From the IMG/VR virus record IMGVR_UViG_3300036985_003518, positions 1-30,840 of that record: DNA of 30,840 nucleotides, one strand, 5' to 3'. Shown piece after piece: positions 8,601 to 16,871 of the stretch (its first letter is position 1; every line of letters begins with the position of its first letter). Under the pieces are notes generated by a model, which was not told the origin of the DNA, ran no database searches, and saw only the letters and a program-made list of their open reading frames with translations. This DNA is from a virus. Made by a program: the position numbers and the translations under genes.

Positions 8601-11600
8601 TTTAAAGGGTCTCCAATTTGTAAATTAATAAGTGGGTTTTCTCTTAAATAATCAAAAACAATTCTGTCTCCATATTTATTTAAAAAATCAACTTGTCTTA
8701 CATCCATTAATTCCTCCGACTGCTTTTGACTTGACGTAGTGTTGGCATCTAAAGACTTTAGCTTTTTTTGTAGCATCATCATTAAACGTTTTTCTGCTGG
8801 AATAGAACTAATAACATAATCGTAAATAGGTTTAAATATTTGACCAGTACGATTGATACGACCACGTTTTTGAACCTCTGTATTAATGTTTAATTCTGCT
8901 TGTAAAATAATTAAAACACGTTGCTTTACTTTGTCTGCTTTTATTTTAGCGTTTGGCAAAGCGTGTGCGGATGCTCCAGTTGAACCAGATTGATTGATTA
9001 ACAAACAGTCAATTTCGTTATTGTTAAATTGTCTGAAACCATCGTTTGCGCCAATTTTAACTCTCGACTTAACTTGTCCTTTGTCGCCTCCTAAAATTTT
9101 TAATTGTCTGTCTCGACCAGTAACCTCAACGCAACTATAACCAGCCTTATTTATTCTGTCAACAAGCGTGTCAATAGGACTGCTACTAATACCAATAGAT
9201 GCACCTTTAATTTTATTTAAAATTCTAAAATATTCTGCTTGAAAGCGCTCATCCATAGCCATTACATCAAGTGTCATTGGCGTTGAATTTCCCTCTGCAT
9301 CTTTTTCTGTGTACTTTAAAACACCAGCAAGTCTTTTTTCAAAAATCTTACTAAAATCGGCATTAACAATATCGCCATCTTCAACTGGCGAACCATCATC
9401 GTTGCTCATTGTGTTTAAAAAAGACTCCATTGTACTTGCAAAAGCAATTACTGGCTTTTTGCCCTCTTTTAATCTTTGTATTGCTACATCCCCAACCGCT
9501 ATTGCCTTAATTGAAAATAGTAATTGATTAATTATATTAAAAACTCCACTAAATACTGGTGGGTTATCAACTCCAGCGCCTTTAGTTCCCTTTCTTTTGT
9601 CAACTTCTTTATATTCTGCTTTTGCAATTTTATCAAGTTGGTCAATTACTAAATCTACATAGTCTCTTTGAAAGTTTATAATATCACGAATAATATCGGT
9701 AGCCCTATCCATTATTGCACGATGAGACACTTCTAAATCTAAATTTGGATAACCTCTTTTTGCTTGTGAAACATCCAGATATTCGTAATTAACTTCAATA
9801 CCCTCAAAAGAACGCTCCCTACGAATCATTTGTCCCTCTGAAACCAGATTAGAACTCACAATCTCTTGTAAAGCAACGCCTCCAAGCATAATAGCCGATA
9901 CTAATTGGTCGCTTGTCATATTTGCATCACTCATAGCCGTTTTACCAGCATAAATAGGCATATTGTCTGGTCGTTTTGAGAAAGTTGCTGAAAGGAATGT
10001 AACACCTAAAGCGCCCTCTAAAACTTTACCTAAAAATGTACCAACGTTTGACTTACCACTTGCATTGTGGCTCTCATCCATAATTACAATGTTTCCTTGC
10101 GCAATTTTCAATAAGTACTGCATTTTTGTACTATCAGTAGCGCCTCTAAATTGGCTATAAGTAGAAAGCACAAAGTCGTAACCCTCTGGAATTTTACCGC
10201 TATCAATTATATTTTTGTTTTCATTTGGTGCTAACCCTTTGTATAAAATATGTCCCTCCTCATCTTTAATTGCGGTTTTTGAACCACTACCATTAACGAT
10301 GTAAGGTATCATTGATTTTTTTCTGGTTCTTTTAACCCTTGTTGAGTTTCCATTTTCGTCTGTTTTTACAAACGTATAACTGTTTGGATAATCTGGGTTT
10401 CTTTTATAAACTGGTATTAAAACCGTTTCTGTTTGTTCTAAATCGCTATCTTCCTCATCATCATCATCGCTATCTTCGGCATCTTTTTTTACTAATTTTT
10501 TTTCAACTTCTTTCGTACCAACTAATATATCTAAAGGAATATCATCATCGCTACCAATAGCAATAATATCACGGAATAAATCAGAAAATAAGTTTGGCTT
10601 TTCTGTTAAGAAAATTGGCTTTAAACCTCTATTAATAGCATATCTTACCATACCTCCAGCAATACGACCTTTACCAATACCAGTTTGGTCGCCAATAATA
10701 CATCCTTGCCCTTTTTCCTCAATGTTATAAATAGCTACTGCAATGGCATCAACTTGTTCAGATGAGAAAGCATCGCATAAACACTTTAAACCATCTTTAC
10801 GTTGCTCCATAGTGCAATTTCCAACTATATAGCCGAGTTTTTCAGCAACAAACTCATCCACGCCATTAACTCTGCGGTCAATAGTTTCAATAGCTTTGTG
10901 CATATCGTAACGCATAGATGCTGGTACAACTGTATCTACTGACTTACAACTTTCGGATGCTGGTATATAAGATAAATCTTTTACTTGCGCATTTTGTAAT
11001 TGTATTTCCTCCAAAGGTGCTTTGTTTACCTCTGTTTGCATAATGCTTTCAACTATTTTGGTTTCTGTTTTAGTCTCGTTTGTCATTTCCTTTTTTTTAA
11101 AAACTGTTGTATCTTTATATTGCTCAAATTCCGCCTCTGTAAATGTACCCTCATTTCCACTTGCGTTTCTATTTTTTTGCCAATCCTTTGCTTTTTCTGG
11201 TATAAATATTTTTCTTACTGGCTTATTACGTGTATCTAAATAATCAGTCATACCTAAAGTACGTGTACCAAAACCATCGTAAGATTCCGTTGCCGTAGTG
11301 TAATAAACATCGCCTTTAACCTCTTTTTCAACTGCCAATATAAGTTCATTTTCTGGCACTAATTCTGGTTCACTTTGTGAATCCCACTTAATTAAATATT
11401 CGTTATTAGGCTCAATGCTTTGAACCGTTCCTTTAATAGAATTATCATCAGCTATTGATATTCTGTCGTATAAATTAAATTTTGGCATTTTTTCTTTATT
11501 TAATTGCTCTACAAGTTTTTTGTAACTCGCTTGTTTCGGTGTATCTAATTTTTCTAAAAATTGAGGTGCTAACTCATATTTTTCAGCATCTTTTTTTGAT

Positions 11601-11950
11601 ATAAAAATAAATGGAAATAATCTTGCATCCCTTTTGTCTGGGTTGTTAGCAATTAATCTACCGCTATCACTTGCAAGTTTTTGTAATCTTCTTTTTATTT
11701 TTTGAGCCTCCCTCACGTCTTTTTCATCAAGTATAACACTAATTTTTACTTCATTATCTGTTATTGAAAGTAAGCCTACCGTTTGTGTTAAATTTAACTG
11801 AATCATACCGCCATCATTTGTAAATTCAACACTTACAATATTATCTGCATAAACGTCAATCGTATTTAATTCTAATTCGCTTAAAAATTTACCTTTTGAT
11901 AAACCTCCGCTAAATTCAAAGTCCCAATCGTATTTTTGTTGTTTTTCCAT
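5624..11950 (-). CDS. Giant Strawberry-notch-type helicase (DarB-like polyvalent protein)
   Basis: The 2108-residue product carries a superfamily-2 helicase core of the Strawberry-notch type. Seen motifs: Walker A-like GDQTGIGKGR (about residue 420), DESH box (about 625), SAT box in TFLSATFSKRP (about 655), and the C-terminal helicase lobe with SGSTGASAHA and QKRGRINRTGQ (about 1030). The first ~330 residues are beta-rich and helical of unknown fold. Residues ~1500-2108 are modules separated by Gly-Gly joints (RRGGGVQ, KTGGDIN, ETGGGID, ALGGGVG, KNGGEI, KNGGTI). The neighbouring methyltransferase starts one base upstream of its ATG, so the pair mirrors phage P1 DarB, which joins both activities, enters with the DNA and blocks type I restriction. 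Anti-restriction is inferred, not shown. Confidence 0.9.
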   Translation of the reverse strand: MEKQQKYDWDFEFSGGLSKGKFLSELELNTIDVYADNIVSVEFTNDGGMIQLNLTQTVGLLSITDNEVKISVILDEKDVREAQKIKRRLQKLASDSGRLIANNPDKRDARLFPFIFISKKDAEKYELAPQFLEKLDTPKQASYKKLVEQLNKEKMPKFNLYDRISIADDNSIKGTVQSIEPNNEYLIKWDSQSEPELVPENELILAVEKEVKGDVYYTTATESYDGFGTRTLGMTDYLDTRNKPVRKIFIPEKAKDWQKNRNASGNEGTFTEAEFEQYKDTTVFKKKEMTNETKTETKIVESIMQTEVNKAPLEEIQLQNAQVKDLSYIPASESCKSVDTVVPASMRYDMHKAIETIDRRVNGVDEFVAEKLGYIVGNCTMEQRKDGLKCLCDAFSSEQVDAIAVAIYNIEEKGQGCIIGDQTGIGKGRIAGGMVRYAINRGLKPIFLTEKPNLFSDLFRDIIAIGSDDDIPLDILVGTKEVEKKLVKKDAEDSDDDDEEDSDLEQTETVLIPVYKRNPDYPNSYTFVKTDENGNSTRVKRTRKKSMIPYIVNGSGSKTAIKDEEGHILYKGLAPNENKNIIDSGKIPEGYDFVLSTYSQFRGATDSTKMQYLLKIAQGNIVIMDESHNASGKSNVGTFLGKVLEGALGVTFLSATFSKRPDNMPIYAGKTAMSDANMTSDQLVSAIMLGGVALQEIVSSNLVSEGQMIRRERSFEGIEVNYEYLDVSQAKRGYPNLDLEVSHRAIMDRATDIIRDIINFQRDYVDLVIDQLDKIAKAEYKEVDKRKGTKGAGVDNPPVFSGVFNIINQLLFSIKAIAVGDVAIQRLKEGKKPVIAFASTMESFLNTMSNDDGSPVEDGDIVNADFSKIFEKRLAGVLKYTEKDAEGNSTPMTLDVMAMDERFQAEYFRILNKIKGASIGISSSPIDTLVDRINKAGYSCVEVTGRDRQLKILGGDKGQVKSRVKIGANDGFRQFNNNEIDCLLINQSGSTGASAHALPNAKIKADKVKQRVLIILQAELNINTEVQKRGRINRTGQIFKPIYDYVISSIPAEKRLMMMLQKKLKSLDANTTSSQKQSEELMDVRQVDFLNKYGDRIVFDYLRENPLINLQIGDPLKIVDTKEGETPNIIDGAHKVSGRVAILSTKDQETFYIEIAQRYIAEIEYLRQSGEYDLEVENMNLGAEILSKEIVVVGKGGDSVFGRHSILEKCSVNNLKKPYSKSELDAIIKESLGSYTPESLKTSIIDKYEKFVVTNLENDIKEQNEHSDNLIANIKKEKQALKTENIVKYVEERTEVINDAREKSLEMIKTSTRNKKDNISRIFNFFYVGKVVAYPSVTYSIDGAYYKGIFVGFVINDAVKNPYSPSALKLRFAIAGSQRYVSVPASKFQILDSVRALTYENIYSDEQDDMLNNWEDVIKEKATDKSIRYIVTGNILQAFGKQELRGSLISYTTSTGGVKKGILLPEYFTTEARGDKKAMRITVPIVKALPIIKSMSIGRSIQTNDLFSLIRSNDFYKILVPLNKQKGSKFYLDATIIKLTREGTFNKSADQMVATIEERKITNLVNYLQDNFSSSVDLIEQEFDRIKGDLMAEEYADEEKKPEPDVFIEKLTEVNREGADAEKQKAFDEEQQAIADALEQAENDKKQGAEFELEKRKLSAKKKLINLLRVFNNQELLMRRGGGVQTSNTVKTKDGVELEKRSNKHKGHIFYDEQGVGYECLGYFPKLDECVYMNLKTKKEVVGCMDGFFYNNPTLKKKTGGDINEYGRGGFMYEVQKVGGSTDMRDTLFTAKNVDELKKKIIEKHGSLQDISAKRRTPEGFFTSVKLETGGGIDEQGIDLFEDYENIPEKVQTILDKYAEKFGDDLSDMDYKDMADMHDEVYAVGYTFESGLDNQPYDLRPIGTKGKSEFDEYALGGGVGDYKLKDVVDFYYGRKGEEKVVSGTITDILNDGYTISTSFTQVKVMPSEIIGYTKQAEPKKKRFGIFKNGGEIEFIEYKDEEIMYEPNSDKYYANDEEFDTLKEAQNYIDGGSPMSAKTINAYRKGAFKNGGTIYKHKYMDATAKIIEKTNKGYKVEFTDNSVRKPKGKTMYFNDIDFDKDRGFFEKMI

Positions 11951-11951
11951 C

Positions 11952-13247
11952 TTAAATGCTTTTGTTTATTCGTTCCCAGAGTACATCAAAACTGTTTACT
12001 GGCGTTGGAGAGTTTATTTCGTTCATTGGTATAGGGTTCTCAATTAATGGAGGGAAACCGCTTGGCGTTTCCTTTCTGCCATCAATTAAAATAAGCCTTG
12101 TATTAAAAGCCGTTCCTTGTCTGCTATACAAATGCCTACCAGATATATTAATTACATCCATTACGTTATAATGCTTGTACAAATATACAAAATAGGTTCT
12201 GTTTTTGCCAGACTGGATGCGACCCTCTTTGTCGTATTCTGTATGCCCTCCAATTATAATAGCGCACCTACCGTTATCTTTCATTGTATCTAAAGCCCTT
12301 AAACTCATAACTTGTTCAAGGCTTTTAATATCAGACTTTCCGTATGTTACTACTTCTGTTTTACCGAATGGTGGGTTGGTTATAACTGCATCAAACTTAT
12401 GCTCAAACTCTTTAAATGGTTCAGAGGCATCTTGTTTTAATACTTTTTTAAAACCTAATACACTTAAATTTCGGTTTCTTACTGTGTCAATTTCGTTTAC
12501 TGTAAAATCTTCGGTCTTACCAGCTATTGTTAATAAGCCGTTACCAGCACTCGGCTCAAAATAATTGCCTCCCTCTTTGTCAAAACCACAAAATAAACCA
12601 GCCAAATAGCCTATTGGCGCTGGTGTGCTATATTGTTGCAACATTATACTTTCACTTGTGCGGTGGCTTAAATTAACTTGGCTTTCGTATAGTTTTACTA
12701 TTTTTTCAAATCTTTGTTTTGGTGTGAGTGCGCCCTTTAAATTGTAATAGTGAGCGTAAACCCTTGCAACAAAAGAAATGCTTAACTCCGCTAATTCCTT
12801 TGCTAAATTTTGCTCTTTAATTCCGAACTCATTTGCCAGTTTTTCTAACTTAATTTTATTATACTTTACATCAGCGTAATTGTCTCTAATTAGTTTATCG
12901 ACAAACTTTTGTTCGTTTTCTGCAAATAAAGAATTTTTAATGTCTTTTATTTTAGGCTTTGAAACCTCAACATCAGCATCATCGCCAACGCCAACTGTAT
13001 TAAAGCCATCGTTATTTATTTTAGATTCCTTTAAAAATATATCATTGCTTACATCCTTTAACATTTTATTTTGTGGCTCTGCAAAAAACATAGCATCAAA
13101 AATAGCCCTATCAAGTACTTCAATCCTTTGACTATGTTCAGTTCCGTTTTCTTTAATTGCACGATGCAACAAATTAATGGCATCTTGAATATCCGTATCG
13201 AATATATCAAAATTAAAGTCTTTATTTTCTAAATATGTTATTATCAT
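11952..13247 (-). CDS. N6-adenine-type DNA methyltransferase, partner of the Strawberry-notch helicase
   Basis: The 431-residue product has a methyltransferase core: LQQYSTPAPIGYLAG before the S-adenosylmethionine motif FEPSAGNG (about residue 230), DAVITNPPFG as the catalytic (N/D)PP(Y/F) motif (about 290), and MKDNGRCAIIIGGHTEY as the following strand. The first ~180 residues are helical and unrecognised. Together with the helicase it matches the split arrangement of DarB-like systems. TAA of the upstream gene and ATG of this one share one base (TAATG), and its own stop lies 1 bp from the helicase ATG, so translation is tightly coupled. The target site is unknown. It could modify DNA or act without methylation as part of the anti-restriction complex. 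Confidence 0.88.
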   Translation of the reverse strand: MIITYLENKDFNFDIFDTDIQDAINLLHRAIKENGTEHSQRIEVLDRAIFDAMFFAEPQNKMLKDVSNDIFLKESKINNDGFNTVGVGDDADVEVSKPKIKDIKNSLFAENEQKFVDKLIRDNYADVKYNKIKLEKLANEFGIKEQNLAKELAELSISFVARVYAHYYNLKGALTPKQRFEKIVKLYESQVNLSHRTSESIMLQQYSTPAPIGYLAGLFCGFDKEGGNYFEPSAGNGLLTIAGKTEDFTVNEIDTVRNRNLSVLGFKKVLKQDASEPFKEFEHKFDAVITNPPFGKTEVVTYGKSDIKSLEQVMSLRALDTMKDNGRCAIIIGGHTEYDKEGRIQSGKNRTYFVYLYKHYNVMDVINISGRHLYSRQGTAFNTRLILIDGRKETPSGFPPLIENPIPMNEINSPTPVNSFDVLWERINKSI

Positions 13248-16200
13248 TAGTTTGCTCCTCCCTCCTCTGTTTTAAATGCTCCTATTGGTAGTTTCCACTC
13301 ATCAACAATAATTGGCGATATAAAAGTTCCGTTAGCCTCTTTACTCCAGCGTTCCTTTAATTCTTTTGGTATGTAAGAAACTCCTTTATTTACTTTACTT
13401 TCGTAAATATCAGCCCTTTCGCCTTTCCAAACTTTACCAACTTTGCCCTTAATATTTTGCATTTTGCCAGATTTTGTAATTTTGGTGTGTGCTGGTATAA
13501 ATTCCTCAACTTTTATTTTGTCTCCATAAAGATACGGTAAATTAATAAATGGTTTTGGTTCGAGTATTTTCGTTTCTTTGTTTGGTTTCCACTTAATAAG
13601 TGATGGGTTTTCTGTTTCCGCTTTTACTATTGCCGAGCCTTTCGCATCTAAATCTTTTTCAATTTCAGCAATACGCTTTACTTTTTCTGGGTTAATTTCA
13701 TTAATAGATGCCCAAGTATTAGCTGAACTAAATATACAAAGTTGGCAACTGCATCTATTCCAACCCAACTCATAACAAGGATGCGGTTGAACTTTATGCT
13801 CTTTAATTATATCCCAAACTTTTTGCTCATCCCAGTCAATTATAGCCCTCCATTGTATTAACTGTTTATTTATTGTGTTTTTGCTATTATCAACCTCATC
13901 GTATTTTGCACGATTTGTACTTTCAGTACGTCTTTCGCCAGTCATTACACAAACTTTAGATTTTTTAAATCTATCCCAGTTGTTAATAACTTTGCTCATA
14001 ACGTCTATTTTTACAACGCTTGAACACCAACGTTTATTTAAGTCCGATGCTACTGCTGGAAATTTTAAACGTGTATTTAAAAACCTTTCAGAGCCTTTGG
14101 TAGTAATTTTATTAAACTTTCCCTCTGGTTCAGATTGATAAAAAACGCTTTGAGGTGGCGCATCTTGTCTGTAAATGGCATCTAATATTCCGCCCTCCGC
14201 ATAAGATGAGTACATTTTTAAATCAAACGCTTTGGCAAACGCCTCGCAATAAGATGGCGTACAAGCCCAGTCAAAAAGTTGCTCCCCTTTGCCATCAACT
14301 TCGTGATGCCATAATTCAATTCTTTCTTTTGGTATTTTTAATTCAAATAGAGCATATAACACTAAAGCAATACTATCTTTGCCTCCAGAGAAAGCAATTA
14401 TAAGGGTAACGTCTTTTGAATTACTTACCCAGTCAATAACAGATTGCCTATTATTTACCGTATTAATGTCTATTTCGCTAAGGTTTTCGATGTTTTTGTA
14501 TTTTTTTTTTAATCTTTCAACTGTATCATCAATTAATTTGCCTAAATGTTCTTTTTTTTTATCTGGCGAATCATCCTCCAGTAATAGTTTTAAAGCCTTT
14601 AATTTGTTTTTTGAACTAAATTTTTTGGCGTAACCTCTTAACTTATCTAAAAACCTCTCATCTGCCTTTGTTATATTATACTCGCTCTCTTTTAAACGAG
14701 CCTCAACGTCTTTTAATTTAACAATACCTTTTTCTAAAAATTCGTGCAACTGCTTATCATCCAAAATAGCGTATTTATAAATTTGTCGAGCATATTGGTT
14801 ATTAGCCTCTTTTTTTGTAAAGTTATTTTTGTAATAATCTGCTGACAAATACAACTCTTTTGGAATAAGCCAAACGGATGCGCCATAGTTTTTTACTCTA
14901 TCGTAGTCCAAAAGTTCTTTAACAAATCTGTTGCTTTCTTTCCACGCTCCAACGCTTTCAATTATTTCCTTAACTTTTTCGTAAGGTAGTAAGCCAGTTT
15001 CAACCGCTAATAAAAATACATTACGTTCAGCCGAATCATCCAGTAAAGGCAATACAACTGCATACTTGTAATAGTCTTTACATTCCATTTTTGCTTTAGT
15101 GCCATCAAGTCTGGTATCGACCTCATAGTTTTCAGCATACTCGCAAAATTCACTTTGTGTTAAGTGCCAGAAAATAGGCTTATAATTAGAATCAAAATGT
15201 TTTTCCTCATCCGCTCCCTCATCATTCTCATCAAATTCGGCATCTTCCTTATTACACGATGAACTCCAACTGGTATTGCCAGTCGGTTTACAACTAATTA
15301 ATTCTGTATATCTATCATCATCTTTTTTAGCAATATCAATAGCCTCGTTTCTGTTTTGAGCGCATATCCACGTTTTAACATTGTGCTTTTTGCCAGTATT
15401 AATGTAGTACTTTACTAAAAATTCTTTGTGTGTCGGCTTTTGTTCAACTCCGCCTCCAGTATCAAATTTACTTTCAAATTCCTCTAATTTTGTATAGTAT
15501 TGGCTATCTTCTGCCAGATGCTCTTTTGCAATGCTTTCTGGTGCTTGTTTTGGCGTAATTTCGTGCTTATAAAGTTTGGTAGCCGTACCGATATGCTCTC
15601 GCTCTGATTTTATTCCTTTTGCAAGTTCGCCTCCAGTCTCTAATTTGTTTTCTTTTTTCTTTATTTCGGTTTCAATAAGGTTTTTCATAAAGTCCCAGCC
15701 CTTATCGACCTTGTTAAGCCACTTTAAATTTGCTATAACTCCAGCAATACGAAAATCCCCTTTGTGTCTGGCATTAAAACTTTGCCATTTAACATACATC
15801 CATTCCTCGTTTTCAGTCCAGTAGCCACGCTTTAAAGCACGTTCAAGATTTTCAAAAGCCGTATTGCCAAACTCGTTTCCTCCAAGCGCCCAAACTTTTG
15901 GATGTTTGTCTTTAATTTTTTTAGCGTAATTGTATATCCATTTTTGCGGTATATGGTTTGGGTTAAATTCAATGGTTCTACCGCCTTGCTTATATTCTTC
16001 GGTGTCTGCCATTGCCTTATCTGGAGGCAATATAGGAACTCCGTTACCAGCGCTCTGGTTAATTCTGCTTAATTCTTTCCAATGTTTTTTAGATGCCTCC
16101 TTGTTTATAATAACCTCTCCGCCCTCCAGTTCAACCATCTGTTTGGTATCTGTAACAATAGCCTTTATACCGCCCAAAGACTTACCGCTTTTATCGTAAT

Positions 16201-16252
16201 GAGGTTTGCCTTTCAGCAATCCACCATCTTTGCCGTTATTCGTTGTTGCCAT
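13247..16252 (-). CDS. Polyvalent protein with C-terminal PP-loop (PAPS-reductase-like) domain
   Basis: The 1001-residue product is the first gene of the large operon. The N-terminal ~200 residues include SGKSLGGIKAIVTDT, LEGGEVIINKEASK and a Trp-rich helical stretch. Modules are joined by ETGGELA and DTGGGVE. The C-terminal ~400 residues are a PAPS-reductase/PP-loop ATPase: IIAFSGGKDSIAL (about residue 620), VCVMTGERRTEST, and a Cys cluster NRCSCQLCIFSS (about 834). This family includes sulfate-reduction enzymes and DndC-like proteins of DNA phosphorothioation; phage members are mostly uncharacterised. A nucleotide- or DNA-modifying reaction, or metal-cluster chemistry at the cysteines, is possible. 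No DndD or DndE partner is seen, so a complete Dnd system is not claimed. Confidence 0.85.
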   Translation of the reverse strand: MATTNNGKDGGLLKGKPHYDKSGKSLGGIKAIVTDTKQMVELEGGEVIINKEASKKHWKELSRINQSAGNGVPILPPDKAMADTEEYKQGGRTIEFNPNHIPQKWIYNYAKKIKDKHPKVWALGGNEFGNTAFENLERALKRGYWTENEEWMYVKWQSFNARHKGDFRIAGVIANLKWLNKVDKGWDFMKNLIETEIKKKENKLETGGELAKGIKSEREHIGTATKLYKHEITPKQAPESIAKEHLAEDSQYYTKLEEFESKFDTGGGVEQKPTHKEFLVKYYINTGKKHNVKTWICAQNRNEAIDIAKKDDDRYTELISCKPTGNTSWSSSCNKEDAEFDENDEGADEEKHFDSNYKPIFWHLTQSEFCEYAENYEVDTRLDGTKAKMECKDYYKYAVVLPLLDDSAERNVFLLAVETGLLPYEKVKEIIESVGAWKESNRFVKELLDYDRVKNYGASVWLIPKELYLSADYYKNNFTKKEANNQYARQIYKYAILDDKQLHEFLEKGIVKLKDVEARLKESEYNITKADERFLDKLRGYAKKFSSKNKLKALKLLLEDDSPDKKKEHLGKLIDDTVERLKKKYKNIENLSEIDINTVNNRQSVIDWVSNSKDVTLIIAFSGGKDSIALVLYALFELKIPKERIELWHHEVDGKGEQLFDWACTPSYCEAFAKAFDLKMYSSYAEGGILDAIYRQDAPPQSVFYQSEPEGKFNKITTKGSERFLNTRLKFPAVASDLNKRWCSSVVKIDVMSKVINNWDRFKKSKVCVMTGERRTESTNRAKYDEVDNSKNTINKQLIQWRAIIDWDEQKVWDIIKEHKVQPHPCYELGWNRCSCQLCIFSSANTWASINEINPEKVKRIAEIEKDLDAKGSAIVKAETENPSLIKWKPNKETKILEPKPFINLPYLYGDKIKVEEFIPAHTKITKSGKMQNIKGKVGKVWKGERADIYESKVNKGVSYIPKELKERWSKEANGTFISPIIVDEWKLPIGAFKTEEGGAN

Positions 16253-16279
16253 TAATTATTAATTAATTTTAAATAACAA

Positions 16280-16310
16280 CAAAAATATATAATATAAAAA
16301 TATAAAACAA
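16280..16310 (-). promoter_or_regulatory. Promoter of the 15-kb polyvalent operon
   Basis: On the minus strand TTG (16310-16308) is followed after exactly 20 bp by TATTTTTG (16287-16280), matching the Bacteroidota -33 and -7 elements and their spacing. The -7 box ends 28 bp before the ATG at 16252, leaving a leader of about 20 bases. This is the clearest two-part promoter in the window. Confidence 0.65.
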
Positions 16311-16336
16311 CTAAATAACAAATTATTACACACTTG

Positions 16337-16344
16337 TATATTTG
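16337..16344 (+). promoter_or_regulatory. Plus-strand promoter-like box (TATATTTG), antisense
   Basis: CTTGTATATTTGTGT on the plus strand matches the extended motif used by the minus-strand promoters. It points rightward into 16383-16697, which is coded on the other strand, so any transcript would be antisense. It is divergent from the operon promoter about 50 bp away. Confidence 0.4.
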
Positions 16345-16382
16345 TGTATGCGTTGAGTACGTTGGTTTTATTAGATTTTACT

Positions 16383-16697
16383 CTAAAAAATTTTATGTGG
16401 GCGTTTAATTATTCGATAGTGAGTAATATCGTTATTATTGGATGACCAGCCCATACTATTCCAAGTTTCGTAATGTTGCTTTCCGCTTTTTTGTCGGTAA
16501 ACTTCATATTTACCATATTCTTTTGGTCTGCTATCAATATCGTTAAAATTATATTTAACCCAGTTTGTTGGCGTTGATTCTTCTACTACCAGCCTTGCAT
16601 ACTCGATAAACATTATAATTTTAGTTTCCTCCGATAAATTTTTATCGGCTTTCATTACATCGAGGCTATGATATAAATATTGATTGCTTTTACTCAT
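16383..16697 (-). CDS. Small protein of unknown function (104 aa)
   Basis: The product starts MSKSNQYLYHSLDVMKADKNL and has a helical first half. The second half is aromatic-rich (NWVKYNFNDIDSRPKEYGKYEVYR, in parts; W-SMGWSSNNN; THYRIIKRP). The spacing of Trp, Pro-x-x-x-Gly-x-Y and a final W/Y-Pro resembles small phage proteins of the DUF551 type, but I cannot confirm membership. It lies at the end of the recombination-region transcript, before the divergent promoter pair at 16280-16344. Start context ATAAGTAATATG. Confidence 0.6.
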   Translation of the reverse strand: MSKSNQYLYHSLDVMKADKNLSEETKIIMFIEYARLVVEESTPTNWVKYNFNDIDSRPKEYGKYEVYRQKSGKQHYETWNSMGWSSNNNDITHYRIIKRPHKIF

Positions 16698-16724
16698 ATT
16701 ACTTATTTTTTAATCATCTTTATT

Positions 16725-16871
16725 TTATTTAGCAAATTGACCGTTTTCTCCGCCATAGGAAAGTATTAAAACCATTGGTATCATAGAAATTACAACCCCT
16801 AAAATCGCTGACATACTTCTTCTTCGCTTGATTGATTTTAGGCATTGAGTCTCTTTGCTTTTTTTATTCAA
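16725..16871 (-). CDS. Possible small membrane protein (29-48 aa)
   Basis: A frame from TTG at 16871 (48 residues) or ATG at 16814 (29 residues) to TAA 16727-16725 encodes a basic N-terminus (KSIKRRRS) followed by one hydrophobic helix (MSAILGVVISMIPMVLILSY) and a short polar end. Basic residues followed by one hydrophobic segment make a plausible single-span membrane protein with the N-terminus inside. With the TTG it overlaps the end of the DUF4406 gene by 8 bases. A competing frame (16845-16729, 38 residues, basic and Cys-containing) covers the same bases and looks less protein-like. Function unknown. Confidence 0.4.
   Translation of the reverse strand: MNKKSKETQCLKSIKRRRSMSAILGVVISMIPMVLILSYGGENGQFAK

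Noticed and set aside
6954-12564. Several plus-strand frames of 65-119 codons across the helicase and methyltransferase genes
   Set aside because: They are antisense shadows of strongly supported genes, are Ser/Phe/Leu-rich and lack domains or start contexts.
13247-16252. Complete Dnd phosphorothioation system
   Set aside because: Only a DndC-like PP-loop domain is present; no DndB, DndD or DndE-like gene is seen.
16729-16845. 38-codon frame overlapping the small membrane protein
   Set aside because: Lower protein-like character than the hydrophobic frame; only one of the two can be favoured and the membrane frame has the clearer pattern.
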